Shown: one piece after another, positions 9,392 to 20,305 of the stretch
Layout: the number at the start of each line of letters is the position of its first letter
Position numbering within the stretch: position 1 is the first letter of the stretch
NCBI RefSeq assembly: GCF_035222275.1
Contig: NC_085884.1
Coordinates: 1 to 64,000 of the forward strand
Direction: 5' to 3'
Length of the DNA: 64,000 nt
Source of the DNA: Podospora bellae-mahoneyi
Lineage: Eukaryota > Ascomycota > Sordariomycetes > Sordariales > Podosporaceae
Program-made: the position numbers and the translations under genes
Notes under the pieces: model-generated
What the model was told of the DNA's origin: nothing
Database searches by the model: none
Seen by the model: only the letters and a program-made list of their open reading frames with translations

Positions 9392-12300
9392 TAGGCTTAA
9401 AGGACGGCTTTTTAATTTTTATACTTAACTATAAAATATTTAATATTCGACCGGAATATAATAAACCGTATAATCGTTACTTTTTATAAATTAAAATATA
9501 AACTTTTATAAAACCCTAATAAGTCCCGAAGTAAGAGGGTAGCTATTAAAAAAACTAATTACGTCCCGATTAAAGCTATATATTAGCCGATTTATCAGAA
9601 GAATAATTAAAATTCGTATAACGAGTTTAAAATAGTATAATATTTATTAAAAATAATCCGGTTAAGCTATTATCGTACGTTAAACCTATTAACGAAGGTC
9701 TTAAACGTTTAAGTATAAAAGGCCTTTAACGTTATAAAAATAATTTAATTAACCGAAACTTCTTTAGAGCTTTAAATCGTATAACTAATTTTTAATTCTT
9801 TATAACGCCGAATTATATCCTTTTATAGTATTATAAAAAAGGAAATAATAATAATAACCCTATCTTTCGTATAATAGGCTAAAAGTAAAAAAATAATACT
9901 TTTTTTACTCCCTATCCCGGTAATATAAAGGATTAAACTAAACCCTCGTACGATAAAAATTAATACTTTACGTTAATTACTTTTAAAACTAATATTAAAG
10001 TTATTAAATATTTAACGGAAACGGCCCTTAATATTAAAGTTAATTAAATACCGGAGTCGTTCTTATCGTACGGTATAACGCTAGTTTTAAAAAAGGTTAG
10101 TTTTAGTTTACTAAAGCGTTAAAATATTATTTAAACTAAAGGTAAATAATTAATACTATAATTAATTAAGCTTTATAAACCGCTATTATCGTACGGTATA
10201 CCCTAACCTTCCCTAATTAATATACTTAATATATACTATCCTAATAATCTTTTCCGAATAGCCGGTTTAAGCCGTAATTATAAAATTAAAGTCTTTATTT
10301 TCGTTATTCTTATTATAATTAAAATTAAACGCGTCGTAATTATCGGACGATAATACTATTTTATTTTCTAATAAACTCTTTAAAATAAAATAAATAAGAA
10401 ATTAGCGGGTAATACCTATAATAATATAATATTAAAGCCGAATATTAATTTTAAATCCAAAGTAGCGCTTTATATACGATAAGAGAGCCCGGCTAATTTT
10501 ATTAAACGATTATTAATTTTCTAGGTTATTAAAGGATATAATTAGGCCGGTATTTCTAAATTCAATATCTTTAAACGGCTATACGAATTTTATATTTTAA
10601 AAAAATAAAGTAAGGGTAGAGGCTCCGTTAAGTTAGTATTATAAATTAAAGTAAAAGGGGTAAATAAGCTAGAGGTATTATATAACGCTTATATTTAATT
10701 TTTTTAAGAAATAACGGTAAATAACCTTTAGCTATTTAATATAATTTAACCCTTTATAATACCGTAATACAATTGCGACTATATTATATTAAATAAATAT
10801 ATTTTTAAGCCCTTTAACCGGTATATTCTAGAACTTTATACTTAAAAGCTTTATTATATAAAACAGTAACTTTAATAATAAATAAATAGTAATAAAAAAG
10901 AAAGATTAAAGCTTATTTACCCGGTCTAGGTATAACTAGGCCTCGGTCGTATAATAAATATAACCGTCGCTTTTTTTTTTAATTAAAGTTAGGTAAGGGA
11001 AGGATTTTTAATAATATATCGTACGATTTAATTTTAAGGCCGCCGAAAATATATATTATTAAGATCGGAAAGAAAGGAATACTTAATTTTATTCTAATTT
11101 ATATTATCCTTTAAATTATCCTAAAGAATTTCCGGGAAAGGAACGTCCGATATTAATAAAAAAGTTAAATCTTAAACCGTATAATTAATTTTATTAATTA
11201 AAATATATATTATTTCGGCTAAAGCGTTAATAGTAATAAAGATATTTTAATATATAATAATAGTACTATTAAATATAAGCTTACTTTCGGATATTATAAA
11301 ACTATTAATAGTTATACTATACGTACGAGCCTTTAAAACCTAATTTATCGGTATAAAGTAATTACTTTAGTAAACCTTAGTTATAAACCTCGAGACTTTA
11401 AGGCGGATAATATTAAAAAAATTAGGCTTTTTACTTACTTCTTTTAGCCGGGAAAACTCGTAAAGTAAGTATCGTATAATAAAAGCTTTACCGAGGGTAA
11501 TAATAGTAAATAAGAATTATATAAAATCGGATAGGATATATTACCTTTTATTATCCTTTAGGGCTATAGTAATTAGGGTAAAAAGGAGGGCGCTTTTATA
11601 TAATAACCGTAAGAAAAAATAATTTAAAAGTCTAATAAAGAAATTAATAAATATTTAATTTAATAACTTTCGTTTAGCCTTATTATTACCGTAGTGAAAC
11701 TCCTATACTATTTATATAATAGTCTCTAAACTTTTAGTCTAATTAACGTTTAATTTATATAATAATCGATCCTATTAATCTTAGCTTTATATATAATAAA
11801 TATATTTAAAAATCCTTTTTTAAATAAAAAAGTATTTTTATATTATACGAAGGACTAAACTATTATTATTAAAAGGCTTATTAGGTTTTTAATCGATTAT
11901 CTTTTTATTAACCTTAAATAGAACCGGGTAGCCGACTTTATTAGATAACGACCTTACTATTATATCGGTAATTACTTAATTAATTCTTTTTTAGATTTTT
12001 TAAAGGATTATAAATATAATTAAATCCTTACCGTTTAACTATCTTTCGTTTAGGAGTTAAAAGATTATAAAATATAAAGCTTACTAGTTTAAAAACCTAA
12101 AGTAATATACTTAACCTATCCTAATTAGTTAAAGATTTAAAACTAATTATCCTTTACTTACTATAATAGTTATTAATATTTATTAAAGAATCGAGCTAAT
12201 CGTATAATAAAATTCTATAAATTACTCTTTTCGTCTTTAAGTTTATTATATAAGGTCGGGACTTTTAATTACCGGCTCCGTTAATCGTACCTTAAAGTAT

Positions 12301-12746
12301 CCGGCAGTTAACCGACTTTTAAAAAAAAGTTAGTAATATATTTTAATTTTCTAAAGTCCTTAATATTATTAAGCTACTTTAATATTTCCTCCTTTTATAT
12401 TAGGGTTAACTTAATCGTGCCTCGTACGATAATATTTCTATATCGCCCTTTTAATCCGTACGATATAAACGTAAGTATCGTACTTTAATTTATTAAAAGA
12501 AAGTTTTTTTAATTCTAGAATTAGGTTAATTACTATAGGAGGAAGTGTAAGGTTTATTAGGTTTTATTATTTTCGAAAAACCGTTAATAAATTATTATAC
12601 TTTCGTACGATATCCGGTTTATCTATAATTATAATATCTTTATAGGACGTACGAAAATAGGTAAGTATTTTATTTATAAAAATAGTTATTTTATATTTTT
12701 TATAAATAAGAATTTAAAAGTGGGAGATATAAATAAAAGGTTCTAT
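9392..12746 (-). pseudogene. Telomere-linked helicase, copy B, RIP-degraded and truncated
   Basis: The sequence aligns base by base to copy A from about 4,450 to 7,801, but nearly every CA has become TA and nearly every TG has become TA, the signature of RIP. It starts inside the helicase C-terminal region, so motif VI and the Cys-rich tail are missing. The start codon is destroyed (ATG to ATA, at 12,744-12,746), and stops are numerous in all frames. It is a dead relic. It is useful as a fossil: near 12,319, 11,849, 11,828 and 10,895 it carries one more base than copy A in a homopolymer. In each case that extra base restores the expected helicase reading frame. Confidence 0.9.
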
Positions 12747-13609
12747 TTTAGTATAGTATTAATCGTAATATAATAATTATATACGATATAAGATATTATA
12801 ATATTAAAGTTTATTATTAAGTTTTTTTAAGGAAGGATACCCTGTAAAAGAGTAAAGTGGATTATATATAAGTAGATAAGGGTAGTAGCGTGCGGTTACC
12901 GGGGTCTGGGTCCCGTACGATAGTTAGGGCACGCCTGGCATAAAGGCAGTTGCGTGGGCACGAAGGTAGTAGCGTATAGCTGCCGGATACAAACCTTTTC
13001 TTCTAAATCCCTCGATAGGCTAGCTATGCAATAGAGCTGTGATATTCCGATCAGGGCGTCTGTCCCGTACGATAGTTAAGGTACGCCAGGATACGAAGGT
13101 AGTAGCGTATAGCTGCCGGGTACAGACCTTTTCTTCTAAATCCCTCAATAGGCTAGCTATATAATAGAGCCGTATTATTCTAATTAAGGCGTTAGTCCCG
13201 TACGATAGTTAAGGCACGGCTAGTAAGAAGGTAATTACGTAGGTACGCCTAGCACGAAGGCAGTTGCGTGGGTACGAAGGTAGTAACGTATAGCTGCCGG
13301 GTACAGACCTTTTCTTCTAAATCCCTCGATAGGCCAGCTATATAATAGAGCCGTATTATTCCGATTAAGGCGTCGGTCCCGTACGATAGTTAAGGTACGC
13401 CTAGCAAAAAGGTAGTTGCGTGGGTACGCTTAGTACGAAGGTAGTTATATAGGTACGAAGGTAGTGACGTATAGCTGCCGGATATATATCTTTTTTTCTA
13501 AATCTCTCGAAAGGCTAGCTATATAATAGCGACTTTAATTCTTATTAAAATCCTTTTCTAATAAACTTTTCTATCGTATAAAATAATCGACTTTTAATTA
13601 ATATATAAA
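12747..13609. repeat. Upstream region of copy B, expanded to four tandem units
   Basis: The counterpart of 7,802-8,198 is more than twice as long. Four units, each starting with CCCGTACGATAGTTARGG (at 12,914, 13,065, 13,199 and 13,379), run through a GCACGAAGGYAGT block and CTGCCGGRTACA, then TTTTCTTCTAAATCYCTC and GCTAGCTAT. Units are about 135-180 bp. RIP damage is milder here than in the helicase body, with GC-rich parts surviving. No gene is visible. Confidence 0.75.
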
Positions 13610-14128
13610 ATAGCTTTAATCCTTAGCACCCGTAACTCGTATAAAGTTATTAATACTAGCTAGCTTTATATTAAGAGGCTAATAAATAACTTCTATATTA
13701 ATATAAATATATATTTTTCCCGTACGATAATACTTAAATTAATAAATATATAAGTAATATAGTAAGTAATTTCGGCCCTACTATCGGCCGACATCGAATG
13801 CGTCCCCGGTAAAGTAAAGGGGGCTAAGGTACTAACTCGTCCGAATTACCTTAATATAGTTTTAATTTAAAGCCGTAATTTAGTAATTACTTTTCTTTAT
13901 ACTACCTATACTAGTAAACTTAATAGGGGGCCGTTTAAGAATTATCGTACGATAAATAGGTATTAAAATAGTACTTATAATAATTATAAGTAAAGGGATT
14001 ATAATAGTAAATATAACTTCTTTACCGTTATTTAAAGAGGTATTATAGCCGAAAGGGAAGACGAGGGAAATAAGTAAGCTATAGAAGGAAGCTAGGAGCT
14101 TATAGTTATTAGTAATTCCGATAATTAA
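13610..14128 (+). pseudogene. DUF3716-like gene, copy B, RIP relic
   Basis: This is the RIP-mutated counterpart of 8,199-8,717. The start ATG is now ATA, several Cys codons are lost, and stop codons appear throughout. The intron and stop position are still alignable. It shows that helicase and small gene were duplicated as one unit before mutation. It is not functional. Confidence 0.85.
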
Positions 14129-14169
14129 ATAAATTATATAGTAATAAAAATTAAATTTATAATTTTTAT

Positions 14170-14509
14170 TTATTATTTAGATTTCTATAATACTTATACG
14201 ACGATATACTTAATACTATTCTATACAGCTCGCTATAGTAATTCCAATGATACTTTTCTCTTTTAATTTAATGGGAAAAATCCTATCGGATCGTATAAAA
14301 AACCATTCCCTTACATAACCTAACACTGCCATACACGTACATCACTAGCATACTTACACCCAACTTCACCTCTTTTACTTCCATTTCCACACCGCTCGTA
14401 CGATGATGCACTTGATACCATTCTGTGCAGCTCGTCATGGCGATTCTAATAATACTTTTCTTTTTCATTTTGGTAAAAGAAATCCCATCGGATCGTACAA
14501 CTGATTCCT
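14170..14509. repeat. About 202-bp repeat, copy B 3' end
   Basis: One and a half units match 8,784-9,295. RIP is obvious up to about 14,230 and sparse up to about 14,350. From about 14,380 onward the sequence is almost identical to copy A. The mutated zone therefore fades out rather than stopping at the module end, as RIP often does at the border of a duplication. Confidence 0.8.
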
Positions 14510-14606
14510 CAACGGATCCTACCCCCCTGTTTCTAAAGTGGGGCGTTTTTTTTGGTGCGCTTTTTTTCAACGGATTGTACTACAATCCATCGGAGAATTA
14601 CTGATA
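14510..14606. repeat. Module terminal repeat, copy B; border with unique chromosome
   Basis: This is a near-perfect direct repeat of 9,296-9,391, ending CGGAGAATTACTG. After 14,606 the sequence is unique within the window, so this is the inner border of the subtelomeric module array. Confidence 0.8.
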
Positions 14607-14959
14607 GGGTCCCAAAGTATTTTGATGTCCATGAAGCATGGCCCAGAGACAGCGTGGAATGGGGAGTGCACAGTGTCTACCACAAGTGATGCAGTCTTGA
14701 AGCTAGCAGCGCCTACTCGGACACCAGCCGACACTTTGAAGGCAATGCTGCAGGAATGATGCCGTCGATAGTTAGCTAGGCAGGATAGTGCCACATAACC
14801 CTAGCATTTACAAACCATACCATGGTTAAAGTTCCTCTCGACCTTTGAGTATCAAATTTCCATCTAATAGAACAAATTTCACTATGTCTTGTTGGACAAA
14901 CCGCAGACAGTGATGCTACCTATCCAACTGATTGCTTTCAAATGACGCGAAATGTCAGC
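14607..14959. other. Intergenic, first unique sequence
   Basis: Normal base composition with short frames on both strands that match nothing I recognise. It probably includes the 3' UTR of the minus-strand DUF1996 gene. A good donor-like GTAAGC just after its last codons leaves room for an extra 3' exon that I could not place. Confidence 0.5.
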
Positions 14960-16308
14960 TTACCATAATTTCGTCTGCGGACTTCGTGATTCTATGCCTG
15001 CTTGAGATGTGGATTCCCTGGAAGTGTTTGAAGCCCTGGCGGTATTAGTACAACCTGGAGAATTCTTCATGACACACATAAACTTACATTCACCGCCTCT
15101 TCCAACAATCTCCCCTTCAACCTGTGTTGGTTTCGCGCAAGCCACACCTTCTGCAGCAGACTGGAACTCCAACGCATGACACCGATCGTTGACGCAATCA
15201 TCCCCCAGCACAGCATCCATCCCCCGCTGAAGAGCATCTCCCTTCCAGCCAAAGATATAGTCGCCGTGCTGACCATACCCTATGCTATCAATTGACATAT
15301 TAGGCAAGCTCACACTTTCAAGACATTGGCCACTTACCCATCACCAAAGCTATACACAAACGGCTGCCTCTTCGCTGTCTCATCAAAGTAAATCGGGTCA
15401 TTGAACTGTGATGTATCCCACAGCATTTCATACATCAACTGTGGGATTCGCACCGGGTGTGTCTCTGGGCAAGCCTGGCCGGCCAGTTTCCCTTCTCCGA
15501 CAGGGCTGTATGCAACATGTGAACTGTGGTCGGCAGAATCCAAGTTTTTACCGTCCCAACAAGATGGGAATATCACAGAGCCCCGAATACCACCAGGGCA
15601 CACTTTCGTCGGCAGTTCAGAACTATCAGCAGAGTCGCACGGGGTGAATCCTGTCGTGTTGCCATTGCAGCGGTGGCAGATGCCGGGGAAGGTACGGTCT
15701 TTTGACGTGATGTCTGGCGAGCCGGCGAGCATTCTGAAGCCCTGAGACACCGGTCAGGCTGGTAGATTTCAACCTAAAGATCTTGAAGGGGAAACTCACT
15801 GGGGGAAATGCTGTCACTTTCCCGTTACCAGATGTACTGCCAAAAACGGATGTCATGTAATAGACCGTGATCCCTCCTCCTACTGGATGACGGACTCCAT
15901 CCAGCCCCACAAAGTTTGGACGTTGAGAAACAAGCTTGAAAGAGCCATTTTCTGGAGAGCGAAAATAGAGAGAGGCAGTCCAGTAGTTGGAGAAGTCTTC
16001 AGAATACGTGCAAGTGGTGCAAGTGGATGCCCGAGAGGGTTCCATCTCGGAAGGATCCATCTGGACTTGTCAGCGCCATGTGCTGCCATCAAACGCCAAG
16101 GCCATCCTACTGTCACGTTGAATGAGTTTCCACCCACGATCTGGTGTGTATGTGGTGAAGGGCTCAAGCCGGGATTGACCAATGGATCCGTCCTCTCGAT
16201 GACAAGCTGAGAGCACGCGAAGCGGAGGAGCTTGCCAACAATGACATTTCGAGAGGTGGCAGTAACAACCTGAAGGAGTAGGCCTGCAAAAACGAATAGG
16301 GACATCAT
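14960..16308 (-). CDS. Secreted DUF1996 (WSC-associated) protein
   Basis: Four exons on the minus strand (16,308-16,111; 16,060-15,800; 15,741-15,338; 15,284-14,960) give 395 aa. Introns of 50, 58 and 53 nt have GTAGGA, GTGAGT and GTAAGT donors. Residues 1-18 form a signal peptide (MMSLFVFAGLLLQVVTATS). DUF1996 signatures follow: LRFACSQLVIERTDPLVNPG, then SPHTHQIVGG, YWTASLYF, GFRMLAGSP and GYGQHGDYIFGW. Many cysteines fit an extracellular fold. The family is secreted by many ascomycetes, often near or fused to WSC sugar-binding domains, and its biochemical role is unknown. It is the first intact single-copy gene from the telomere. A 33-nt segment inside exon 4 has splice-like ends but looks too short for an intron. 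The C-terminus is the least certain part. Confidence 0.8.
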
Positions 16309-16888
16309 GATTAGACGGGAATTGCTTGATCAGAAACTATCAGCAACAAGCATATTGGGACTGAACTGGGGGTCTGCCGGTTATAAGTAGACTGTGGCAG
16401 GTTGCCGCTCAAGAAATGAAGACACCACCCTCCTCCAGCGTTTTAAGGAGGGGCCAATCGGAACTTGGAAGCAATGAAGTTTTGGGGGATATATCCGAGA
16501 GGCTTTCGAAACCCTCGGCATAGTAGAGCTGGAGTTGGGAGGAGACAGCATACACAACTTACTTGATATACCTTACGTCCCAGGTGGCATACAATGTTTC
16601 CTGTCAAGCTAACCTGGAAGCTTAGCACAGTCGCTTGGGACAGGTTCGGTCACCAGTCCTATTAGAACACCTTTCTCAGAAAATACATTGTTTGTTTCCC
16701 TTCCGGAATACCTTGCTATTACAAAGTACTCTATACCTGGTAGCTATCGAGATATATGCATAAATGTAAACAGTAGTGCACCCCTAAACCGGGATGGAAC
16801 CACCGGTAGTCCTGGTAGCACCCTCTGATGCAGACGGAAAAAAACGTAATCTTCATTTCGGAATGATAGTTAAAGGGGTCATATCCTA
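16309..16888. other. Intergenic
   Basis: A region of 580 bp between the DUF1996 start and the methyltransferase stop. It should hold the promoter of the former and the 3' UTR of the latter. No coding signal, repeat or RNA gene is visible. Confidence 0.5.
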
Positions 16889-17704
16889 CTACTTCCACGC
16901 CAAAAGCTCTCCATTCATAACCCCAAACCACGATCCCTTCTTCTCCTTCCATTCATGACAAGCTTTGACAAAGTCATCAACTTCCTCGGGTGTTGCATGG
17001 CCTCCTCCGATAGTCCTTTCCCGAAGCTGGCTTCCCTCCCTGAATCTTTCCGCACAATTATCGCCAAAGAATTGGACTGCCTCCTCGTCCGAGAAGCACC
17101 ATGAACTTGCCGTGCTCTTCACCTTATGCTGTTCATACCCAGCTTCCAGTGCAGCGCTCTTCAAGCCCATCCCCATGTCCGGACTGCCTCCGGTCTCGAG
17201 AATCGTGCCCGTGATCGCCTTCTCCCACACGTCGAGTCTCTTATCCACCTGAAACCACCTGGTTGTGCTCATGATCATCTCCTTGCATCCAACGACGCCT
17301 CCTGGCTTGAGCACTCTTAGGACCTCTTTCAGTGCAATAGTGGCGTCGCAGGGCAGATGCATAATGACCATGTGTAAATGTACGGCATCGAAACTATCGT
17401 CCTCAAACGGTAGGCGAGAGGTCACATCTCCGACCACGAAGTCGCCATTGCCAAGGGAGCGAGAAGTAAATGTGCTGCGTGCTGCATTGAGAGCCGACTC
17501 GGTGATTTCGACGCATGTCACCCTCCCTTGAGGCACGAGAGCGGCCAAGTCGGCAGATATGGTTCCTGGTCCGCACCCAATGTCGAGAAGGTCGAAGTGG
17601 GACTTGATGTGAGGAATGAGATACGCTGCATCCCGCTGGGCGGTGCGCCGAGAGTGAGCGGCGAGAACGGCGGCTGAGTGGCCGTGAATGTATTTGTCTG
17701 CCAT
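16889..17704 (-). CDS. Class I SAM-dependent methyltransferase
   Basis: An intronless gene of 271 aa from the ATG at 17,704 (MADKYIHGHS). Motif I, LLDIGCGPGT, lies at about residues 39-48. An acidic post-I strand (CVEIT), motif II (FDAVHLHMVIMHL) and motif III (LRVLKPGG) are in normal order, as in the UbiE/Methyltransf_11-25 families. The C-terminal third (residues about 170-271) is the variable substrate-binding part. Substrate cannot be told from sequence; small-molecule O-, N- or C-methylation is the usual role of such short cytosolic enzymes. It lies 146 bp downstream of the hydrolase gene on the same strand, at the edge of a run of oxidoreductase genes, so a part in specialised metabolism is plausible. 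Confidence 0.85.
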   Translation of the reverse strand: MADKYIHGHSAAVLAAHSRRTAQRDAAYLIPHIKSHFDLLDIGCGPGTISADLAALVPQGRVTCVEITESALNAARSTFTSRSLGNGDFVVGDVTSRLPFEDDSFDAVHLHMVIMHLPCDATIALKEVLRVLKPGGVVGCKEMIMSTTRWFQVDKRLDVWEKAITGTILETGGSPDMGMGLKSAALEAGYEQHKVKSTASSWCFSDEEAVQFFGDNCAERFREGSQLRERTIGGGHATPEEVDDFVKACHEWKEKKGSWFGVMNGELLAWK

Positions 17705-17850
17705 TTTGGATGGTTGATGGGAAGAATCGCCTGAATTCAAGCCGCGGCCGGAATGGAGATGGAGATCCGAAGAGGCCTACCCCACCCTGTGTCTAACGTT
17801 GCAAGTTTTTGAGTCAGCAAGGATGCCAAGTTGTTTCTACACTATTTCCA

Positions 17851-18972
17851 CTACAACGTCTTAAGCCACGTCATGATCGCTCTTGTCATGACCCCATCCC
17901 GATATCCCAAAGCAGCATCGAGCACCGCTTGGACGTGCGCTTCACCTTCACACTCAACCATGATCCTCTCCCCACTCCCCAGTTCCTCCGTCCAGTCTTT
18001 ACTCTTTTCCTGTTTCGCAATCACGGTCTGGGTATTGGCGTATGACTCCCCGCCAAAGAATCTACAGTCGTCCAAAAATACTTCTGCCGTCCCAACCGTG
18101 ATGAACAGCTTCTTCACCAACCTGACCCCTCCTTTTCCTTGAAACACAGCCTGCCACACCTTGTCTGCTCCCTCAACTCCGCACAGATTTGCCCAAACCT
18201 CCTTCTCATCCCCCTTCCAAGCCTCTCCAAACTCATCCACCTGTATTCTGGTCAGGTAATCTCGCTTTTCATTCATTTTGTAGCTTCCCGTCGGGGAGTC
18301 CATCGACTCCTTGTGCAGTCTGACAAACGGACTAATCATCACCGCGGCCTGGAACTCTTCACCACTTTTCATCTGGAGCCTTGGGGCATAAGGGCTGGGG
18401 TTCTGGATGTGGGACAATACTGATCCAACCAGTGTACCACCTGCACTGTCGCCCGCTAAGATAATGTCCTCGGCAGAGATGCCGAGACCAGAGGAGGTGC
18501 ACATAAGATAGGAAACGGACGCCACGCATTGGATGAGTTGTGCTGGATATGGGTGTTCCGGGGCTAGGCTGTATTCGAGAATGATGATTTGCTGTGCTCG
18601 AACTGAATGGCCACATGCGAGGATAAAGGGCATGTGAGGGGATCGCAATGGATTCACGAAACCACCGCCGTGAAAGTAAAGAAGCGTCGGGGCTTTCCCA
18701 GACCTGGATTTGGCTTCGACATTGCCCAGTGTCAAAATATGCAACACTGCTGGCGGCAAAAGAGCAGGATGAAGCTCAGTCGATGAAGCTGGTAAAGTGA
18801 CGATCTGGTGTGCGATCTTGTGCTTGCTGCAGTAGTCCTTGATTGTAGACCCCGTGGAAACACGACGGACCAGCCATCTGAGCAGAGGGGTGGGAAATAT
18901 GCTTCTTTGCGTGCGCAGAAATGTCAGGGCGCAGTTTTGGCGCCAGTGAAGAGATTTCTGGTTAGAAAACAA
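17851..18972 (-). CDS. Alpha/beta hydrolase of the hormone-sensitive-lipase type
   Basis: 373 codons from a TTG at 18,972. The oxyanion-hole motif HGGG (residues 101-104) and the nucleophile motif GDSAGG (174-179, Ser176) define the Abhydrolase_3/HSL group, which cleaves esters. The late His is probably in EGEAHVQA. No in-frame ATG exists before HGGG; the next Met is at residue 113, after the oxyanion hole. An ATG at 18,988 opens MVAGILVF but is one base out of frame with the body. The gene therefore has a small frameshift, an unseen upstream exon, or a non-AUG start. Its neighbour on the same strand is a methyltransferase. Expected action is release or hydrolysis of an ester; the substrate is unknown. 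Confidence 0.8.
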   Translation of the reverse strand: MFSNQKSLHWRQNCALTFLRTQRSIFPTPLLRWLVRRVSTGSTIKDYCSKHKIAHQIVTLPASSTELHPALLPPAVLHILTLGNVEAKSRSGKAPTLLYFHGGGFVNPLRSPHMPFILACGHSVRAQQIIILEYSLAPEHPYPAQLIQCVASVSYLMCTSSGLGISAEDIILAGDSAGGTLVGSVLSHIQNPSPYAPRLQMKSGEEFQAAVMISPFVRLHKESMDSPTGSYKMNEKRDYLTRIQVDEFGEAWKGDEKEVWANLCGVEGADKVWQAVFQGKGGVRLVKKLFITVGTAEVFLDDCRFFGGESYANTQTVIAKQEKSKDWTEELGSGERIMVECEGEAHVQAVLDAALGYRDGVMTRAIMTWLKTL

Positions 18973-20305
18973 GAATGCCAGCGACCATTTTGTTACTGCT
19001 GATGATTAGCTGCTGTCAACGTGCTACAATGCGAAAGGCATACAGAAGAGGGGAAACAAAGCAACCAAGGAGATCCAGTCAAGGACCTCCGGTCTGGCGT
19101 CTGGGCGCAACTTTTGTTTGGATGTCATCTTTGACAAATCAAGAGAAATCGAGCCCCGAGGTGCCTAAAAACTATTATGCATCATGGGCTTTATCAACTG
19201 TTGCCATTCAACGGTTGAACGAGTTGAGGTCCGAAGGAACCGAACAAAGTCAGGCCTCGGCAACGGCGGAAGCCGCCTACCTATTTTTAGCTTAGCCTCG
19301 GATGACGATGGACGCTAGCTCTGAACCCCTGAACCCTTTTTTCAACGTCTCAGACGGTGAGGATACCCACATCAACACTTTTTAACTAGAACTACAAGTC
19401 TCCCCAGATCATATTCCAAAAGCTTGAAAACATCCCATGAGAAGGGGACCATATTTAAACAAGCCCTGCATCGAGCTTTGTGGCATTCAAGATCACCAAA
19501 ACTCTCCCAGAAGCTCTGAGAGCACTTATCAGTCCAGCTTTGACAGTCGTCTATGGGTAGACATGTTCGTATCAATCGTTGAGCATTGTTACCAGGCTTG
19601 GCACTTTGACGCAGAGTATACCTCTGAGGAGCCTTGTCAGTAGAGTATGACCACATCGAGAAGACCAGAGTACCAGTGCTTCGTCACATTGCTTAGCGTG
19701 TTGACAGTAATAAGCCGGCAGAGTTTGTCGTGAAGGTATCATGCAATTCGGTATACTGTCCGCTGGCATTGAACAGCGAAGGCCGAGAACAAGAGAACAT
19801 ATCTTACAATGCTCTGACCGGACAAGGTTGGCCACGTTTTGACACCATCATGCTTGCCCTCGGGTACTTGTTGCAGCAAAGCTTTGCTGCCAATACCGAA
19901 CTGAAACCTACTGTCTCTGCGCTCCTACATCGGTGTGAAAGGTTGAGCAACATCGACTGTTCCGACGGTTGGGTTAGTGTTTGGGAAACTGGATGATGCC
20001 GACGATCAGCTTTTAGGAAAGAGGTCATTACACTTGTGTGATGGGCACGGTTATCTAATCCCCCGAGGCCCTGAGACCATAGGGTGTAGGCCAGCAACCC
20101 AGAAGTTCGATATATACCTAGGGCCTTTATTCATGAAACGAGTTTAGATTTCTAGATTTCTATCAAATTCAACTACCGTATTCCCTGTCCAATCAGTGTT
20201 ACTTTCCAACCAAGATGCCGGTAACTTGGTTGTCGTCGGGAATGAAGTCAAGAGTAGAAATGAGCTGGCCATTGGAGAACCACGCCATCTGTCAATTCTC
20301 TCCCA
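18973..20305. other. Intergenic with a possible degenerate coding segment
   Basis: No complete gene is recognised over 1.3 kb. A plus-strand frame at about 19,705-19,996 reads like real protein (for example LTGQGWPRFDTIMLALGYLLQQ and TVSALLHRCERL) but starts and stops without a proper beginning, so it may be a fossil exon. I could not assign a family. Nothing else stands out. Confidence 0.35.

Noticed and set aside
15070-15110. Possible fifth intron in the DUF1996 gene (GTAAGT to CAG, 33 nt)
   Set aside because: Shorter than any other intron in the window (49 nt or more) and in frame, so reading through is simpler.
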